DNA of 64,000 bases from CAMLFJ01 sp040902305 (GCA_040902305.1 JBBDXN010000137.1:1-64000); one strand, 5' to 3'. Positions 1 through 9,586 are shown, counted from the stretch's first letter. Notes: generated by a model not told the origin, from the sequence alone. Numbers and translations: made by a program.

Positions 1-123
1 GCGGGCATCGAGATGGCGCAGGGCCTGCTGCGCGACGTGCGCGCCCATCACGCCGGCGCCTACCTGATGCCGTCCTTCGGCCGCTTCGAGGTCGTGGCTG
101 AGGTGCTGGACGCTTTGCACTGA
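1..123 (+). CDS. C-terminal end of a methylenetetrahydrofolate reductase-like protein (partial)
   Basis: This is the last 40 codons of a gene entering from the left edge, ending in TGA. The visible peptide has a helix followed by YLMPSFGRFEVVAEVLDAL, which resembles the C-terminal strand and helix of MetF-type TIM barrels, especially bifunctional homocysteine S-methyltransferase/methylenetetrahydrofolate reductases (consensus of the type YIMPPFGRYELALEVL). Such enzymes reduce 5,10-methylene-THF to 5-methyl-THF for methionine synthesis. Only the tail is present, so catalytic and FAD-binding residues cannot be checked. The amidase starts 3 bases after the stop, so the two are probably cotranscribed. 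Confidence 0.55.
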   Translation, partial: AGIEMAQGLLRDVRAHHAGAYLMPSFGRFEVVAEVLDALH

Positions 124-126
124 GCC

Positions 127-1449
127 ATGGCGGCCATGCACGAGCTGGGTGCCGCCGAGGCTGCCCGGCGCATCCGCGCCGGCACGCTGTCGCCGTCCAA
201 TCTGCTGGCGGCTTGCCTCAAGCGCACGGACGCGATCGAGCCCGCGGTCGCCGCCTGGGTGCGCCTCGACCGCGACGCGGCCGCGCGGGTGGCGGTGCAG
301 CGGGACATCGAGGCCCGCGAGGGGCGGTTCATGGGCCCGCTCCACGGCGTGCCCATCGCCCTGAAGGACATCTTCGACGCGGCCGGCGTGCCCACCACCG
401 CGGGGGCGCCCGCCTGGGCCACCCGCACCCCGGTCCTCGACGCCCCATCGGTGTCGCGCCTGCGCGGCGCGGGCGCGGTGCCGATGGGCAAGCTCGCGAC
501 CACTCCGTTCGCGTACCTCGATCCCTCGGCCACCCGGAACCCGTGGAATCCCGAGCACACCCCGGGCGGGTCGTCCAGCGGTCCCGCGGCGGCGGTGGCT
601 GCCCGCATGCTCCCGCTGGCGCTCGGCTCGCAGACGGTGGGTTCGGTGCTGCGGCCGGCGGCGTACTGCGGCGTGGTGGGGCTCAAGCCCACCCACTGCC
701 GGATCAGCGCGGCGGGCGTCCTGGAGCTGGCGGGCAGCCTGGACCACGTCGGGGTCTTCGCGCGGGCGGTGGAGGACTGCGCGCTCGCGCTCTCGGTGCT
801 GGCGAGTGGCGAGCCGGCCCCGGACGACTATCTCGCGGGGGTGGCGGAGCCGGCGCCGCCGCGTATCGGCGTCCTCGGGTCCCTCCTGGCGCGCGCGACG
901 CCCGCGATGGGCAAGCACCTGGAGGAGGTCACGCGCGGCCTCGAAGGCGCGGGCGCCCGGCTCATCGAGGTGACGCTGCCCGCCGCCTTCGCGTCGATCC
1001 ACGACGCGGGGACGACCGTGCTGCGCGCGGAGGCCGCGGCCGCCCACGCGTCGCTTTTCGCCGCGCACGCCGCCGAATACCCACCTCGGATCAAGGAGCT
1101 GATCGAGCTGGGCCACGCGGTGTCCGCGCCCCAGTATCTGGCCGCGCACGCCACGCGCGGGCGGGTGCGTGCGGAGGTGGGCGCGCTCGCCGCCCGCTAC
1201 GACGCCTTCCTGTTGCCCACCATCGGGGCCCCGGCGCCCCGCGGGCTCGGGTCCACCGGCGATCCCTCGTTCTGCTCGCCGTGGAGCTTCCTCGGCATGC
1301 CCGCCATCACGCTGCCGACCGGGGTGGGCGGCGACGGGCTCCCGCTCGCCGTCCAGCTCGTCGGCGAGCCGTGGAGCGAGGCGCGGTTGCTCGCGGCGGC
1401 GGCCTGGTGCGAGCGGGTGATCGGCTTCGACGCCGGTCCGCCCTTCTGA
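127..1449 (+). CDS. Amidase (amidase signature family)
   Basis: A 440-residue amidase-signature hydrolase, close to the usual 440-500 residues, expected to cleave a C-N amide bond of an unidentified small substrate in the cytoplasm. The Ser-cisSer-Lys triad is visible: Lys80 in PIALKDIF, cis-Ser149 in TPGGSSSGPAAAVA and nucleophile Ser173 in GSQTVGSVLRPAAYCG. The QTxGS..RPA form of the last motif marks the AtzF/allophanate-hydrolase-like or generic amidase branch and not GatA, which has DTGGSIR. No gatB or gatC is nearby, which also argues against a tRNA amidotransferase role. ATG 127 directly follows the upstream stop. The sensor kinase begins 10 bases downstream. Confidence 0.85.
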   Translation: MAAMHELGAAEAARRIRAGTLSPSNLLAACLKRTDAIEPAVAAWVRLDRDAAARVAVQRDIEAREGRFMGPLHGVPIALKDIFDAAGVPTTAGAPAWATRTPVLDAPSVSRLRGAGAVPMGKLATTPFAYLDPSATRNPWNPEHTPGGSSSGPAAAVAARMLPLALGSQTVGSVLRPAAYCGVVGLKPTHCRISAAGVLELAGSLDHVGVFARAVEDCALALSVLASGEPAPDDYLAGVAEPAPPRIGVLGSLLARATPAMGKHLEEVTRGLEGAGARLIEVTLPAAFASIHDAGTTVLRAEAAAAHASLFAAHAAEYPPRIKELIELGHAVSAPQYLAAHATRGRVRAEVGALAARYDAFLLPTIGAPAPRGLGSTGDPSFCSPWSFLGMPAITLPTGVGGDGLPLAVQLVGEPWSEARLLAAAAWCERVIGFDAGPPF

Positions 1450-1459
1450 GGCCGCGCGG

Positions 1460-4400
1460 ATGAAGATCGGGCGCCTCTTCCCGGACCTCCTGGCCACGCT
1501 GGGCGGGGCCGCCTCCTCCGAGGCGGGCTTCACCCGTACCCTCAAGCAGCTCGTGACGCTCTCGGGCGCGCGGGCGGGCGGCCTGCGCTTCCGTCCGGGC
1601 GACGGCGCGCCGATGGACGTGATCGTGGGCGCGCGGCGGGGCTCCGCGCTCGAGCGGTGGATCCAGGCGCGTCTCGAGGAGCCCGCGCGCGGGGTCCGGC
1701 TCGAAAAGCTGCCGGAGGCACCGCCCGGCCTGCGGAGCCGCGACAGCACGCGGCTGACCGCGGCCCTCGGGGACCCCTCGCATCCGGTGGGCGGTCTCGT
1801 GCTGCTCGGGCCGAGCGGGGCGCGGGGGCTCGGCCGCGAGACCATTCCCCCGAGCTTCCCGCGCGAGTTCGGCCACGCGCTCGAGCACGTCTGGCGTCTC
1901 CACCAGAGGACCCTCCGCCTGGAGGTCATCAACCAGGTCATGACCCTCACCGCCACCACCGTGCCGCTCGAGCGCATCTACGAGAAGACGGCCGAGGCGG
2001 TCGCCCGGCTCATCCGCTTCGACGCCCTCGGGGTGACGCTGCTGGATCGGGAGCGCGGGGAGTTCCGCGTGCTCGACGTGGCCGCCCGCACCGCGCTGCC
2101 CGAGGTCTTCGACTTCCGGATGCCGACGGTCGGGACCCTGACCGCCTGGGTGGCGAGCCACCGGGCCCCGCGGCGGGTGGACGACGCCACCACCGATCCG
2201 GCGATCCCGGAGGTGAGCCGCGAGCTCCTGTCACGCCGCGGCTTCCGGTCCGCGGTGCTGGCGCCGCTGCTCTCGCAGGGCGAGGTGATCGGCACCTTGA
2301 ACGTGGCCCATCGCGAGCCCGGCGCCTTCACCGACGCCGACGTGGAGATCCTGGTGGAGGTGGCGCGCCCGCTCGCCTCCGCGGTGGAGCACGCGCGCCT
2401 GCACGCGGAGAGCGCGCGCCGGGCCGAGGAGCTGGCCGCGCTGAATCGCACGAGCCAGCTCATCACCGCGCGGCTCGACCTGCCGTCGTTGCTGGAGACG
2501 ATCAGCCGCTCGGTCACGGCGCTCATGGGCAGCACCGGCTGCGGTATCGGGCTCCTGAGCCCCGACCGGAGCCTGATCGAGCACGCGGCGGCCCACGGCT
2601 TCCGCACCCAGGAGTGGCGCGATCTCTCCGTCCGCGTCGGGGAAGGCATCATCGGTCTCGCGGTCTCGTCCGGCCGGGCGGTGCGCTCCGACGATCTCCG
2701 CGAGGACCCGCGCTCCGCGCGTCGCGACGTCGATCAGATGGAGGGGATCCGCTCCATGCTGAGCGTCCCGCTCCGGGTGGGCGGGCAGATCATCGGCGTC
2801 ATCTCCGCCTTCTCGGTCGAGCCCGGTGCTTTCGAAGACCGGCATCAGACCGTGCTGGAGAGCTTCGCGGACCAGGCCGGCATCGCGATCCAGAACGCGC
2901 GCCTGTTCGAGGAGACCCAGCGGCGCGCGCGGGAGACGCAGGCCTTGCTGCGGGCGGGCCACGCGGTGAACCAGAGCCTGGACGTGGGCGAGACGGTGGG
3001 GCTCATCCTCCACCAGGCGCGCGAAGTGCTGGAGGTGCAGTCGTGCGGGCTGTTCACGCTGGACGCCGCCACCGGCGAGCTGACCGCGACGGCCAGCCTC
3101 GATCTGCCCGACGAGGATCTGCACGCGATCCGGCTGCGGGTGGGAGAGGGCATCACCGGCGTGGCGGTGAAGGAGCGGCGGCCCGTGCAGACCGCGGATC
3201 TCTACCGGGACCCCCGGGTGCGGTACCCGCAGGCCGCGCTGCGCTCCATGCTGGCCGCGCCGCTGATCGTGGGGGAGCAGACGATCGGGGCGCTCACCGT
3301 GCTCCGCACCGACGTCCACCACTTCACCCCCGAGGAGGAGTCGCTGGTGTCCGCGTTCGCCGACCAGGCGGCCATGGCCCTCGAGCACGCGCGCCTGTTC
3401 AGCTCGGTCCGCACCTACTCCGAGCGTCTCGAGGCCATGGTGGAGGCGCGGACCCACGAGCTGGACGAGCAGAAGCGCTTCGTGGACGTGGTCCTGGAGA
3501 CCCTGCCGCTGGGCCTCTTCGTCCTCGACGCGGAGCTGCGCGTGATCAGCACGAACCGGGAGGGGGTGGCGCTCGTCCCGGTCGAGGCCGCCGCCCGCCG
3601 GCCCTTCGCGGAGCTGATGCCGCCCGCCAAGTCCGCCGCGGTGCGCTCGTTCCTGCAGGGCGTGGTGTCCGCGCGCGAGGTGCGCCACGCCGAGGAGGAG
3701 CTGCCCGCGGGCGGGGAGACCCTCACGGTGCGGCTGACCGCCACGCCCCTGCGCGCCCCGCAGGCCGACCACGTGCTCGTGCTGGTGGAGGACATCACGC
3801 GACAGAAGCGCCTGGAGCGCCAGATGGTGCTGACCGAGCGGCTCACCACCGCGGGCCGGCTGGCCGCCGGGGTGGCGCACGAGCTGAACAATCCGCTGGC
3901 CACCATCGCGGGCTGCGCGGAGGCGCTGAAGGAGCGGTCCCAGGACTCGCATCTTCGAGACCTCGACGCGTTCAAGGACTTCCCGAGCTATCTCGCCCTG
4001 ATCGAGGAGGAAGCGTACCGGTGCAAGGAGATCACCGGGAGCCTGCTCCACTTCGTGCGCGACCCGGGCAGCCGGCGCGCCCCGACCGACCTGAACGTGC
4101 TGGTGGACAAGGTGCTCGAGCTGATCGGGCACCAGTCCCGCTACGCGCAGAGTCGGCTCGATCGGCGCCGGGACGCCGAGCTGCCCGACGTGGTGGCCAA
4201 CGAAGGACAGCTCCGCCAGGTGTTCCTCGGGCTCGCGAGCAACGCCCTCGACGCCATGGACGGGCGCGGCACCCTGACCGTGACCACCCGACGGCGCAAT
4301 GCCCGGGAAGTCGAGATCGCCTTCGCGGACGAGGGGCCGGGCATTCCCGAGCAGATCCTGCCGCGCGTGTTCGACCCGTTCTTCACCACCAAGCCGCCGG

Positions 4401-4548
4401 GGCAGGGCACCGGGCTCGGCCTGGCCATCGCCCAGGGCATCGTGGCCGACCACGACGGCCGCTTCGAGGTGGACTCTCGGGTGGGCGTGGGCACCACGTT
4501 CCGCGTCATCCTGCCGGTGGCGCCGAGCGAGGCGTCGAGGACCCGGTT

Positions 4549-4552
<4 letters not shown>
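1460..4552 (+). CDS. Multi-GAF/PAS sensor histidine kinase
   Basis: A 1030-residue histidine kinase without obvious membrane segments, so probably cytoplasmic. In order: an N-terminal region of about 145 residues, three GAF domains (roughly 165-310, 335-480 and 505-650), a PAS domain (about 675-785), a dimerisation/phosphoacceptor domain with His807 in GVAHELNNPLA, and a HATPase domain with DEGPGIP and GTGLGLAI near residues 958-990. The H-box resembles NtrB/AtoS-type kinases. The NtrC-type regulator starts inside its stop codon (GTG 4549, 4-bp overlap), so the two form a translationally coupled two-component pair. The ligand is unknown; stacked GAF domains suggest small-molecule, redox or cyclic-nucleotide sensing. 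Confidence 0.9.
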
Positions 4553-5895
<1,343 letters not shown>

Positions 5896-5973
5896 GGCCG
5901 CGGCGCCGGCCCGCGAGGCGGCAGCCGGAAACTGTCAATCGGATCGGGCATTCCGCCCGAGGCCGGGCGCCGG

Positions 5974-6014
5974 CGAGTCGCGGTCGGTGACTCGTAAACT
6001 CGCGTGGCAACGCG
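5974..6014. promoter_or_regulatory. Two inverted repeats upstream of a sigma-54-like promoter (possible activator sites)
   Basis: Two perfect dyads sit side by side. CGAGTC/GACTCG occupies 5974-5979 and 5989-5994, and CGCGT-GGCA-ACGCG occupies 6001-6014. They lie 23-63 bases upstream of the TGGCAC element at 6037. That position would suit binding of a Fis-type helix-turn-helix activator, although it is closer than the 80-150 bp usual for NtrC proteins. Function is inferred from position and symmetry only. Confidence 0.3.
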
Positions 6015-6036
6015 ATTCCTCAGACCGCGGCGCTCC

Positions 6037-6052
6037 TGGCACAAGGGTTGAA
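6037..6052 (+). promoter_or_regulatory. Sigma-54-type (-24/-12) promoter
   Basis: The sequence TGGCACAAGGGTTGAA matches the sigma-54 consensus TGGCACRN4TTGCW at every defined position except the -12 C, which is A. The GG and the TTG are correctly spaced. It lies about 46 bases before the ATG at 6098, leaving room for a leader of roughly 36 nt with an AGGAGG ribosome site, and just downstream of an NtrC-type activator gene. Confidence 0.6.
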
Positions 6053-6097
6053 TCCATACGCCTGGTTCGAGCCGTACTCAACGACAGAGGAGGAGAC

Positions 6098-6505
6098 ATG
6101 ATTCGGCTATTGACGATCGATGGGGACCGGAACCGGGCGCAGGGTCTCGCCATGGAATGCCTGGAGCAGGGTGTGGCGGTGCGCATGGCCGAGACGCTGT
6201 GCGAGGGGGTGCGGTACCTGCTCGACGCGCCGGTATCGCTGGTACTGGCGGAAGCGGGAATGCTGCGCATGGCGAAGGGCGATCACGCGCGCCTCTTCGA
6301 CGCGGTGGCGCCGGGAGTGCCGGTGATCCTCACGGTGGACGCGGGAGCGCGGGTCGAGGATCTGGTGGACCTGGAGCTGCAGGGCTTTCACGTGGTGAGC
6401 CGGCCCTTCACCCTGCGCGATCTGCTCGCGAAGGTCGAGCTGCCCGCCAACGGGGCGCCGGCGCGTCGGGACGCCCGGGCGCAGGTCGAGACGGTGTGTG
6501 GGTAG
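6098..6505 (+). CDS. Receiver-like (pseudo-receiver) domain protein
   Basis: A 135-residue stand-alone CheY-like fold. ATG 6098 was chosen because AGAGGAGGA ends 4 bases before it. The N-terminal strand with its acidic pair is kept (LLTIDGD, Asp8 and Asp10), and so is the beta-4 Thr79 (VILTVD). The phosphoacceptor position reads LVLAEAGM, giving Glu52 or Ala51 where Asp is expected, and the conserved Lys before Pro-Phe is Arg102 (SRPF). It is therefore unlikely to be phosphorylated normally and may be locked in one state. It has its own sigma-54-like promoter. Its partner and output are unknown. Confidence 0.7.
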   Translation: MIRLLTIDGDRNRAQGLAMECLEQGVAVRMAETLCEGVRYLLDAPVSLVLAEAGMLRMAKGDHARLFDAVAPGVPVILTVDAGARVEDLVDLELQGFHVVSRPFTLRDLLAKVELPANGAPARRDARAQVETVCG

Positions 6506-6519
6506 TGGAGCGCATTCTC

Positions 6520-6729
6520 ATGGGTAAGAGTTTCGTCTTCGCGGTCTTGACGCTGACGATCGCGCTGGGTCTGATCGGGCTGCTCGCCTACACGAGCGAG
6601 TCCGTTCACCACACCGCGAGTCCGGCGCCCGCGATCACCGAGGTGGCGCGGCCCAGGATCACGCCGCTGCCGGTCGAGCGCGAGATCGGGCCCACCTTGC
6701 ACGGTACCGGGTTGATGCTGACCCACTGA
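6520..6729 (+). CDS. Small membrane-anchored protein, unrecognised
   Basis: A 69-residue protein with one hydrophobic segment near the N-terminus (FVFAVLTLTIALGLIGLLAY) and a short polar tail rich in Pro, Arg and Thr. It could be a signal anchor or an uncleaved signal peptide. ATG 6520 has a modest GGAG 9 bases upstream; an in-frame GTG at 6505, overlapping the preceding stop, is the alternative. It lies 14 bases after the pseudo-receiver gene and is probably cotranscribed. I do not recognise the family. Confidence 0.5.
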   Translation: MGKSFVFAVLTLTIALGLIGLLAYTSESVHHTASPAPAITEVARPRITPLPVEREIGPTLHGTGLMLTH

Positions 6730-6734
6730 GTCCC

Positions 6735-6749
6735 CCTCCGTGGCGGAGG
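6735..6749 (+). terminator. Short GC hairpin after the small membrane protein gene
   Basis: CCTCCG-TGG-CGGAGG forms a perfect 6-bp stem with a 3-base loop, starting 5 bases after the stop at 6729. No T-run follows, so it may be a weak or Rho-assisted terminator. Confidence 0.35.
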
Positions 6750-6817
6750 CCCCGGATCCTGGTGTACACTGTGGCCCGATGCGTCGCCGCCGGCGGCGCC
6801 CTCGCCTCCGATATTGG

Positions 6818-6854
6818 CTCTTCCGAGTATTGGGGCGCGTACGAAGCGGAAGAG
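6818..6854 (+). promoter_or_regulatory. Leader inverted repeat upstream of the RRM gene
   Basis: CTCTTCCG (6818-6825) and CGGAAGAG (6847-6854) are perfect complements separated by 21 bases. They end 6 bases before the GAAGGAG ribosome site (6861-6867) of the RNA-binding protein gene. A palindrome CGCCGCCGGCGGCG lies just upstream at 6785-6798. Genes for cold-inducible RNA-binding proteins often have structured leaders. A regulatory role here is inference. Confidence 0.3.
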
Positions 6855-6873
6855 TGACCGGAAGGAGAACCAC

Positions 6874-7254
6874 ATGGCTGCGAAACTGTACGTGGGTGGT
6901 CTGTCCTATTCCACGACCAGCGAGACTCTTCGAGAGTATTTTGCCCAGTGCGGCACCGTGGAGTCGGCTTCCGTGATCACGGACAAGTTCTCGGGCCAGT
7001 CCCGGGGCTTCGGCTTCGTCGAGATGGCGACCGCCGAGGAGGCGCAGCGCGCCATCTCCGAGCTGAACGGCAAGGACCTCGACGGCCGCAAGATCACCGT
7101 CAACGTCTCGAACCCGCGGTCGCCGGGCTCGGGCGGCGGGCGCGGACCGGGCGGCCCCCGCGGCGGCGGCCGGCCGGGTGGCGGCGGCGGGCGTGGCGGC
7201 GGCGACCGCGGTGCCTACGGCGTGCCGCCCTCCAAGAAGCCCTTCCGCTGGTAA
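6874..7254 (+). CDS. RRM-domain RNA-binding protein with Gly/Arg-rich tail
   Basis: A 126-residue protein with one RNA recognition motif (residues 1-82) and a low-complexity Gly-Gly-Arg tail ending PPSKKPFRW. RNP2 is KLYVGGLSY and RNP1 is SRGFGFVEM, both with the aromatic residues that stack on RNA bases. This is the architecture of bacterial cold-inducible Rbp proteins, which bind single-stranded RNA as chaperones. ATG 6874 has GAAGGAG 7 bases upstream. A strong hairpin follows the stop, so the gene appears to be monocistronic. Confidence 0.93.
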   Translation: MAAKLYVGGLSYSTTSETLREYFAQCGTVESASVITDKFSGQSRGFGFVEMATAEEAQRAISELNGKDLDGRKITVNVSNPRSPGSGGGRGPGGPRGGGRPGGGGGRGGGDRGAYGVPPSKKPFRW

Positions 7255-7258
7255 GGAG

Positions 7259-7304
7259 TCGGAGGGGGCCCCTTCTGAAGTCGGATGAAGGGGGCCCCCT
7301 CCGA
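7259..7304 (+). terminator. Strong hairpin terminator, copy A of a repeated palindrome
   Basis: TCGGAGGGGGCCCCTTC (7259-7275) pairs with its near-perfect complement (7287-7304, one extra G). A T-rich stretch with TTGTTGTTTGTT follows, 5 bases after the RRM gene stop. It should act as an intrinsic terminator and also faces the convergent gene ending at 7333. Its left arm and loop recur in inverted orientation at 9551-9581. Confidence 0.65.
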
Positions 7305-7332
7305 AGCCTCCCTTGTTGTTTGTTCCCTCGGC

Positions 7333-9174
7333 TTACAGGATGCGGTCGTAGCGGCCGTGGTCGTGGGCCGCGTCCATGAACCACTTCACGATCTCGGGGT
7401 TCGACCGCGGCGGGATCTCGCACGACGTGGAGAGGATGAAGCCGGAGTGCCGGGCCGCGGTGTCGATGCAGCGCCGTACCTCGGCCTCCATCTGCGGCTG
7501 CGTGGCCTTCTCGAACATGGTCGCGTCCACGTTGCCGATCGCGACCGCGCGCCCCCTGGCCACCTGCATGAACCGCTCGAGCTGGTCCACGCGCAGGGCC
7601 GGGTCTGATTGCTGGTCCAGATCGAAGGAGACGGTGGTGAAGCCGCAGCCGATCAGATCCTCGAAGATCGGGTAGGTGACGCCGCAGATGTGAGTGGTGA
7701 CGCCCACCTTCTTGGCCTTGAAGTGCTCCACCAGCTCCTTGTGGTAGGGCGCGATGAACTCGCGGTAGTTGTCCGGTGAGACCAGGCTGATCGAAGCGGT
7801 CGGCTCCGAGAACGAGAGCCCGATCTTGGTCTTCACTATCGCGTCACCCCAGAGCTTGCAGAAGTCGGTGGTGAGCCGCATGACGTCGTGGATGAACTGC
7901 GGATCCTCGAAGGTGTCGAGCAGCATCATCTCCGGGTTGCGCAGCAGCATCGCGATCGTCCACGGCCCCACCGCGACCGCGCCGGTGGCCGCGGGCGGCG
8001 CCGCCTTCACGAGGGCCTCGCACTGATCGAGGAAGCCGGGGAGCCGCGCGGTCTTGTAGGGATCGGGCATCCGGAGCCCGGCGAGCAAGGCCTTGTCTTC
8101 CAGCAGGTGCGTCTCGATGGAAGGCACCACGTAGTCGGAATACTTGACGCCGCACCCGAAGGCTTCCGCCTCCTTGGCGAGGTCGTTGTAGGCGAGCACC
8201 ACGTCCGGCTGGTAGCGCTCGTAGTAGTTCATCATCGCGGTGATGGCCCGGGTGGGGTTGGTGCAGTACTCCTCGATGCTGAGCCCGTCCAGCGTGCCCG
8301 CGAACGACGCCACGATGGGGTAGACCGGCACCCGGTCCGAGAACGATCGCTTGTAGGCCGCCACCACCCGGTCGCGGTTGGTGAGGCTCGCCTTGCCCTT
8401 CTCGGCGTCCCAGAGCTTGTTCACCTCCATGTAGCGCGGCGGGAGCTTGGCCTCGTACTCCATGAACTGGGTGATCGGATAGCGGATGCCGCCGTTGTGG
8501 GTGCCCCGGAGGCCCTCGACGATCTCGTCCATGCGGCTCCACGGGATGGAGAACGCCATTTCATGATCCTGGGTCTGCCCGAAGATGCGATCGCCCGAGC
8601 AGGGGAGGATCACCTGGGGCTCGCCGGTCTTCATGGTGGTGACGATGATGTCGGCGCACACCGCGCGGCCCTCGAACGACGAGGTGAGGCGGCCTCCCCG
8701 CTTCCAGAGGGCGGCCTGGGTGAGCCGCATGACCTGGGCCGGATTGGCGTACACGCAGACCACGTGCGGCTCGAACGTCGCGCGCTCGAGCGGGGCCACC
8801 AGGACGCAGTGGTACTCGCCCGGCGCGAACTTGTCGATCGCGGCCTCGGAGCGCTGTCCGGCTTCCTTCGTCTCGGTGTACATGCCCTCGCACAGGGTGC
8901 CCACGTTGTAGATGGGCAACGGCTTGTCGAAGCCGATGGCGGTGATGCCGAGCGAGCAGATGTGGTCCTCGCGGGTGAGCGCGATCATCCAGCCGTGGCG
9001 CCGGGCCATGTCGATGACCTGGCAGCTCATCGAGAGCTTCTTGAAGTCGCGGGCGGGGCGGCGGGCGCGCTCCGGGATCGGCTCGTCCGCCTTGAGCATG
9101 CGGATGGCCACCGGGAAGGTCTGCGGGCGCAGGTACGTCTGCAGCTCGCGGTCCGCCGTCTTCACGTCGATCAT
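7333..9174 (-). CDS. DUF169 - uroporphyrinogen decarboxylase-like (MtaA/MtbA-type) fusion protein
   Basis: A 613-residue two-domain protein. The first roughly 240 residues match the DUF169 family (ARDFKKLSMSCQVIDMAR, CVYANPAQVMRLTQAA, LPCSGDRIFGQTQDHEM). The rest is a URO-D barrel of the type found in corrinoid:coenzyme-M methyltransferases, with a zinc-site pattern HxC...C (THICG near residue 510 and STSCEIP near residue 590). Substrate and acceptor are unknown; methyl transfer involving a corrinoid or thiol is plausible. The start at 9174 has AAGGAG 7 bases upstream. It is divergent from the PF13769 gene. Both domains are known, but this fused form is not one I recognise as characterised. 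Confidence 0.8.
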   Translation of the reverse strand: MIDVKTADRELQTYLRPQTFPVAIRMLKADEPIPERARRPARDFKKLSMSCQVIDMARRHGWMIALTREDHICSLGITAIGFDKPLPIYNVGTLCEGMYTETKEAGQRSEAAIDKFAPGEYHCVLVAPLERATFEPHVVCVYANPAQVMRLTQAALWKRGGRLTSSFEGRAVCADIIVTTMKTGEPQVILPCSGDRIFGQTQDHEMAFSIPWSRMDEIVEGLRGTHNGGIRYPITQFMEYEAKLPPRYMEVNKLWDAEKGKASLTNRDRVVAAYKRSFSDRVPVYPIVASFAGTLDGLSIEEYCTNPTRAITAMMNYYERYQPDVVLAYNDLAKEAEAFGCGVKYSDYVVPSIETHLLEDKALLAGLRMPDPYKTARLPGFLDQCEALVKAAPPAATGAVAVGPWTIAMLLRNPEMMLLDTFEDPQFIHDVMRLTTDFCKLWGDAIVKTKIGLSFSEPTASISLVSPDNYREFIAPYHKELVEHFKAKKVGVTTHICGVTYPIFEDLIGCGFTTVSFDLDQQSDPALRVDQLERFMQVARGRAVAIGNVDATMFEKATQPQMEAEVRRCIDTAARHSGFILSTSCEIPPRSNPEIVKWFMDAAHDHGRYDRIL

Positions 9175-9243
9175 GGGCGTCTCCTTGTCACGGAGGCTAC
9201 GGGGGGCCCCCCGGCTTGTCAAGGGAAGGGGCCGCCATTCCGC

Positions 9244-9249
9244 TACAAT
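9244..9249 (+). promoter_or_regulatory. Candidate -10 box close to the start of the PF13769 gene
   Basis: TACAAT lies 9 bases upstream of ATG 9259 with no Shine-Dalgarno sequence between them, which suggests a leaderless or nearly leaderless transcript. A TTGTCA at 9216-9221 is spaced 22 bases away, too far for a normal -35. Confidence 0.35.
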
Positions 9250-9258
9250 GACGCCGCG

Positions 9259-9549
9259 ATGGCGCGATACCGGATCATCCAGTGGCGCGACTTGCCGTCT
9301 CTGGTGGAGGCGACGGACGGCGAGCACACCGTCCGCCTTCCGCTCTCCCAGCGGTTCCAGGACCTGATCGACGCCATCGCCATGCGAGAGGGAGCCACCG
9401 AGAGCGAGGCCTACCTGGAGGGCTGGGCGCCCGGCCCCGAGAGCGAGCGCCCGGGCGACGCGGACGCGGTGGCCCGCCAGGTCGCGGCCGACCTCGAGGA
9501 AGGCTTCCAGGACCTCGTCACCCGCCGCATGCTCGGCCCCCCCCGCTAG
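9259..9549 (+). CDS. PF13769 ('virulence factor') family protein
   Basis: A 96-residue protein matching the PF13769 family by its layout: RYRIIQWRDLPSLVEA at the N-terminus, LSQRFQDLIDAIAMREG in the middle and YLEGWAPGP followed by an acidic, helical C-terminus. No biochemical role is established for the family despite its name. From memory, members sit beside folate C1 genes such as methylenetetrahydrofolate reductase and pterin-binding proteins. Here it is divergent from the DUF169-URO-D gene, 84 bases away, so the two may share a control region. The coding end abuts repeat copy B. Confidence 0.7.
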   Translation: MARYRIIQWRDLPSLVEATDGEHTVRLPLSQRFQDLIDAIAMREGATESEAYLEGWAPGPESERPGDADAVARQVAADLEEGFQDLVTRRMLGPPR

Positions 9550-9550
9550 T

Positions 9551-9581
9551 CTTCATCCGACTTCGGAAGGGACCCCTCCGA
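9551..9581 (-). repeat. Copy B of the palindromic repeat (inverted relative to 7259-7290)
   Basis: Read on the minus strand, this 31-base segment matches 7259-7290 with one single-base gap and two substitutions. It can fold into CGGAAGGG-A-CCCCTCCG with one mismatch and follows the stop at 9549, so it may terminate that gene. Together the copies bracket the 7333-9549 gene pair. Confidence 0.6.
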
Positions 9582-9586
9582 TAGTT

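Noticed and set aside
1657..4548. Upstream extension of the NtrC-type regulator frame
   Set aside because: The first 964 codons are an Arg/Ala/Gly-rich wrong frame of the histidine kinase; the receiver domain begins right after GTG 4549.
7130..7215. GGC-rich repeat as a DNA tandem repeat element
   Set aside because: It encodes the Gly/Arg tail of the RRM protein, which explains the repetition.
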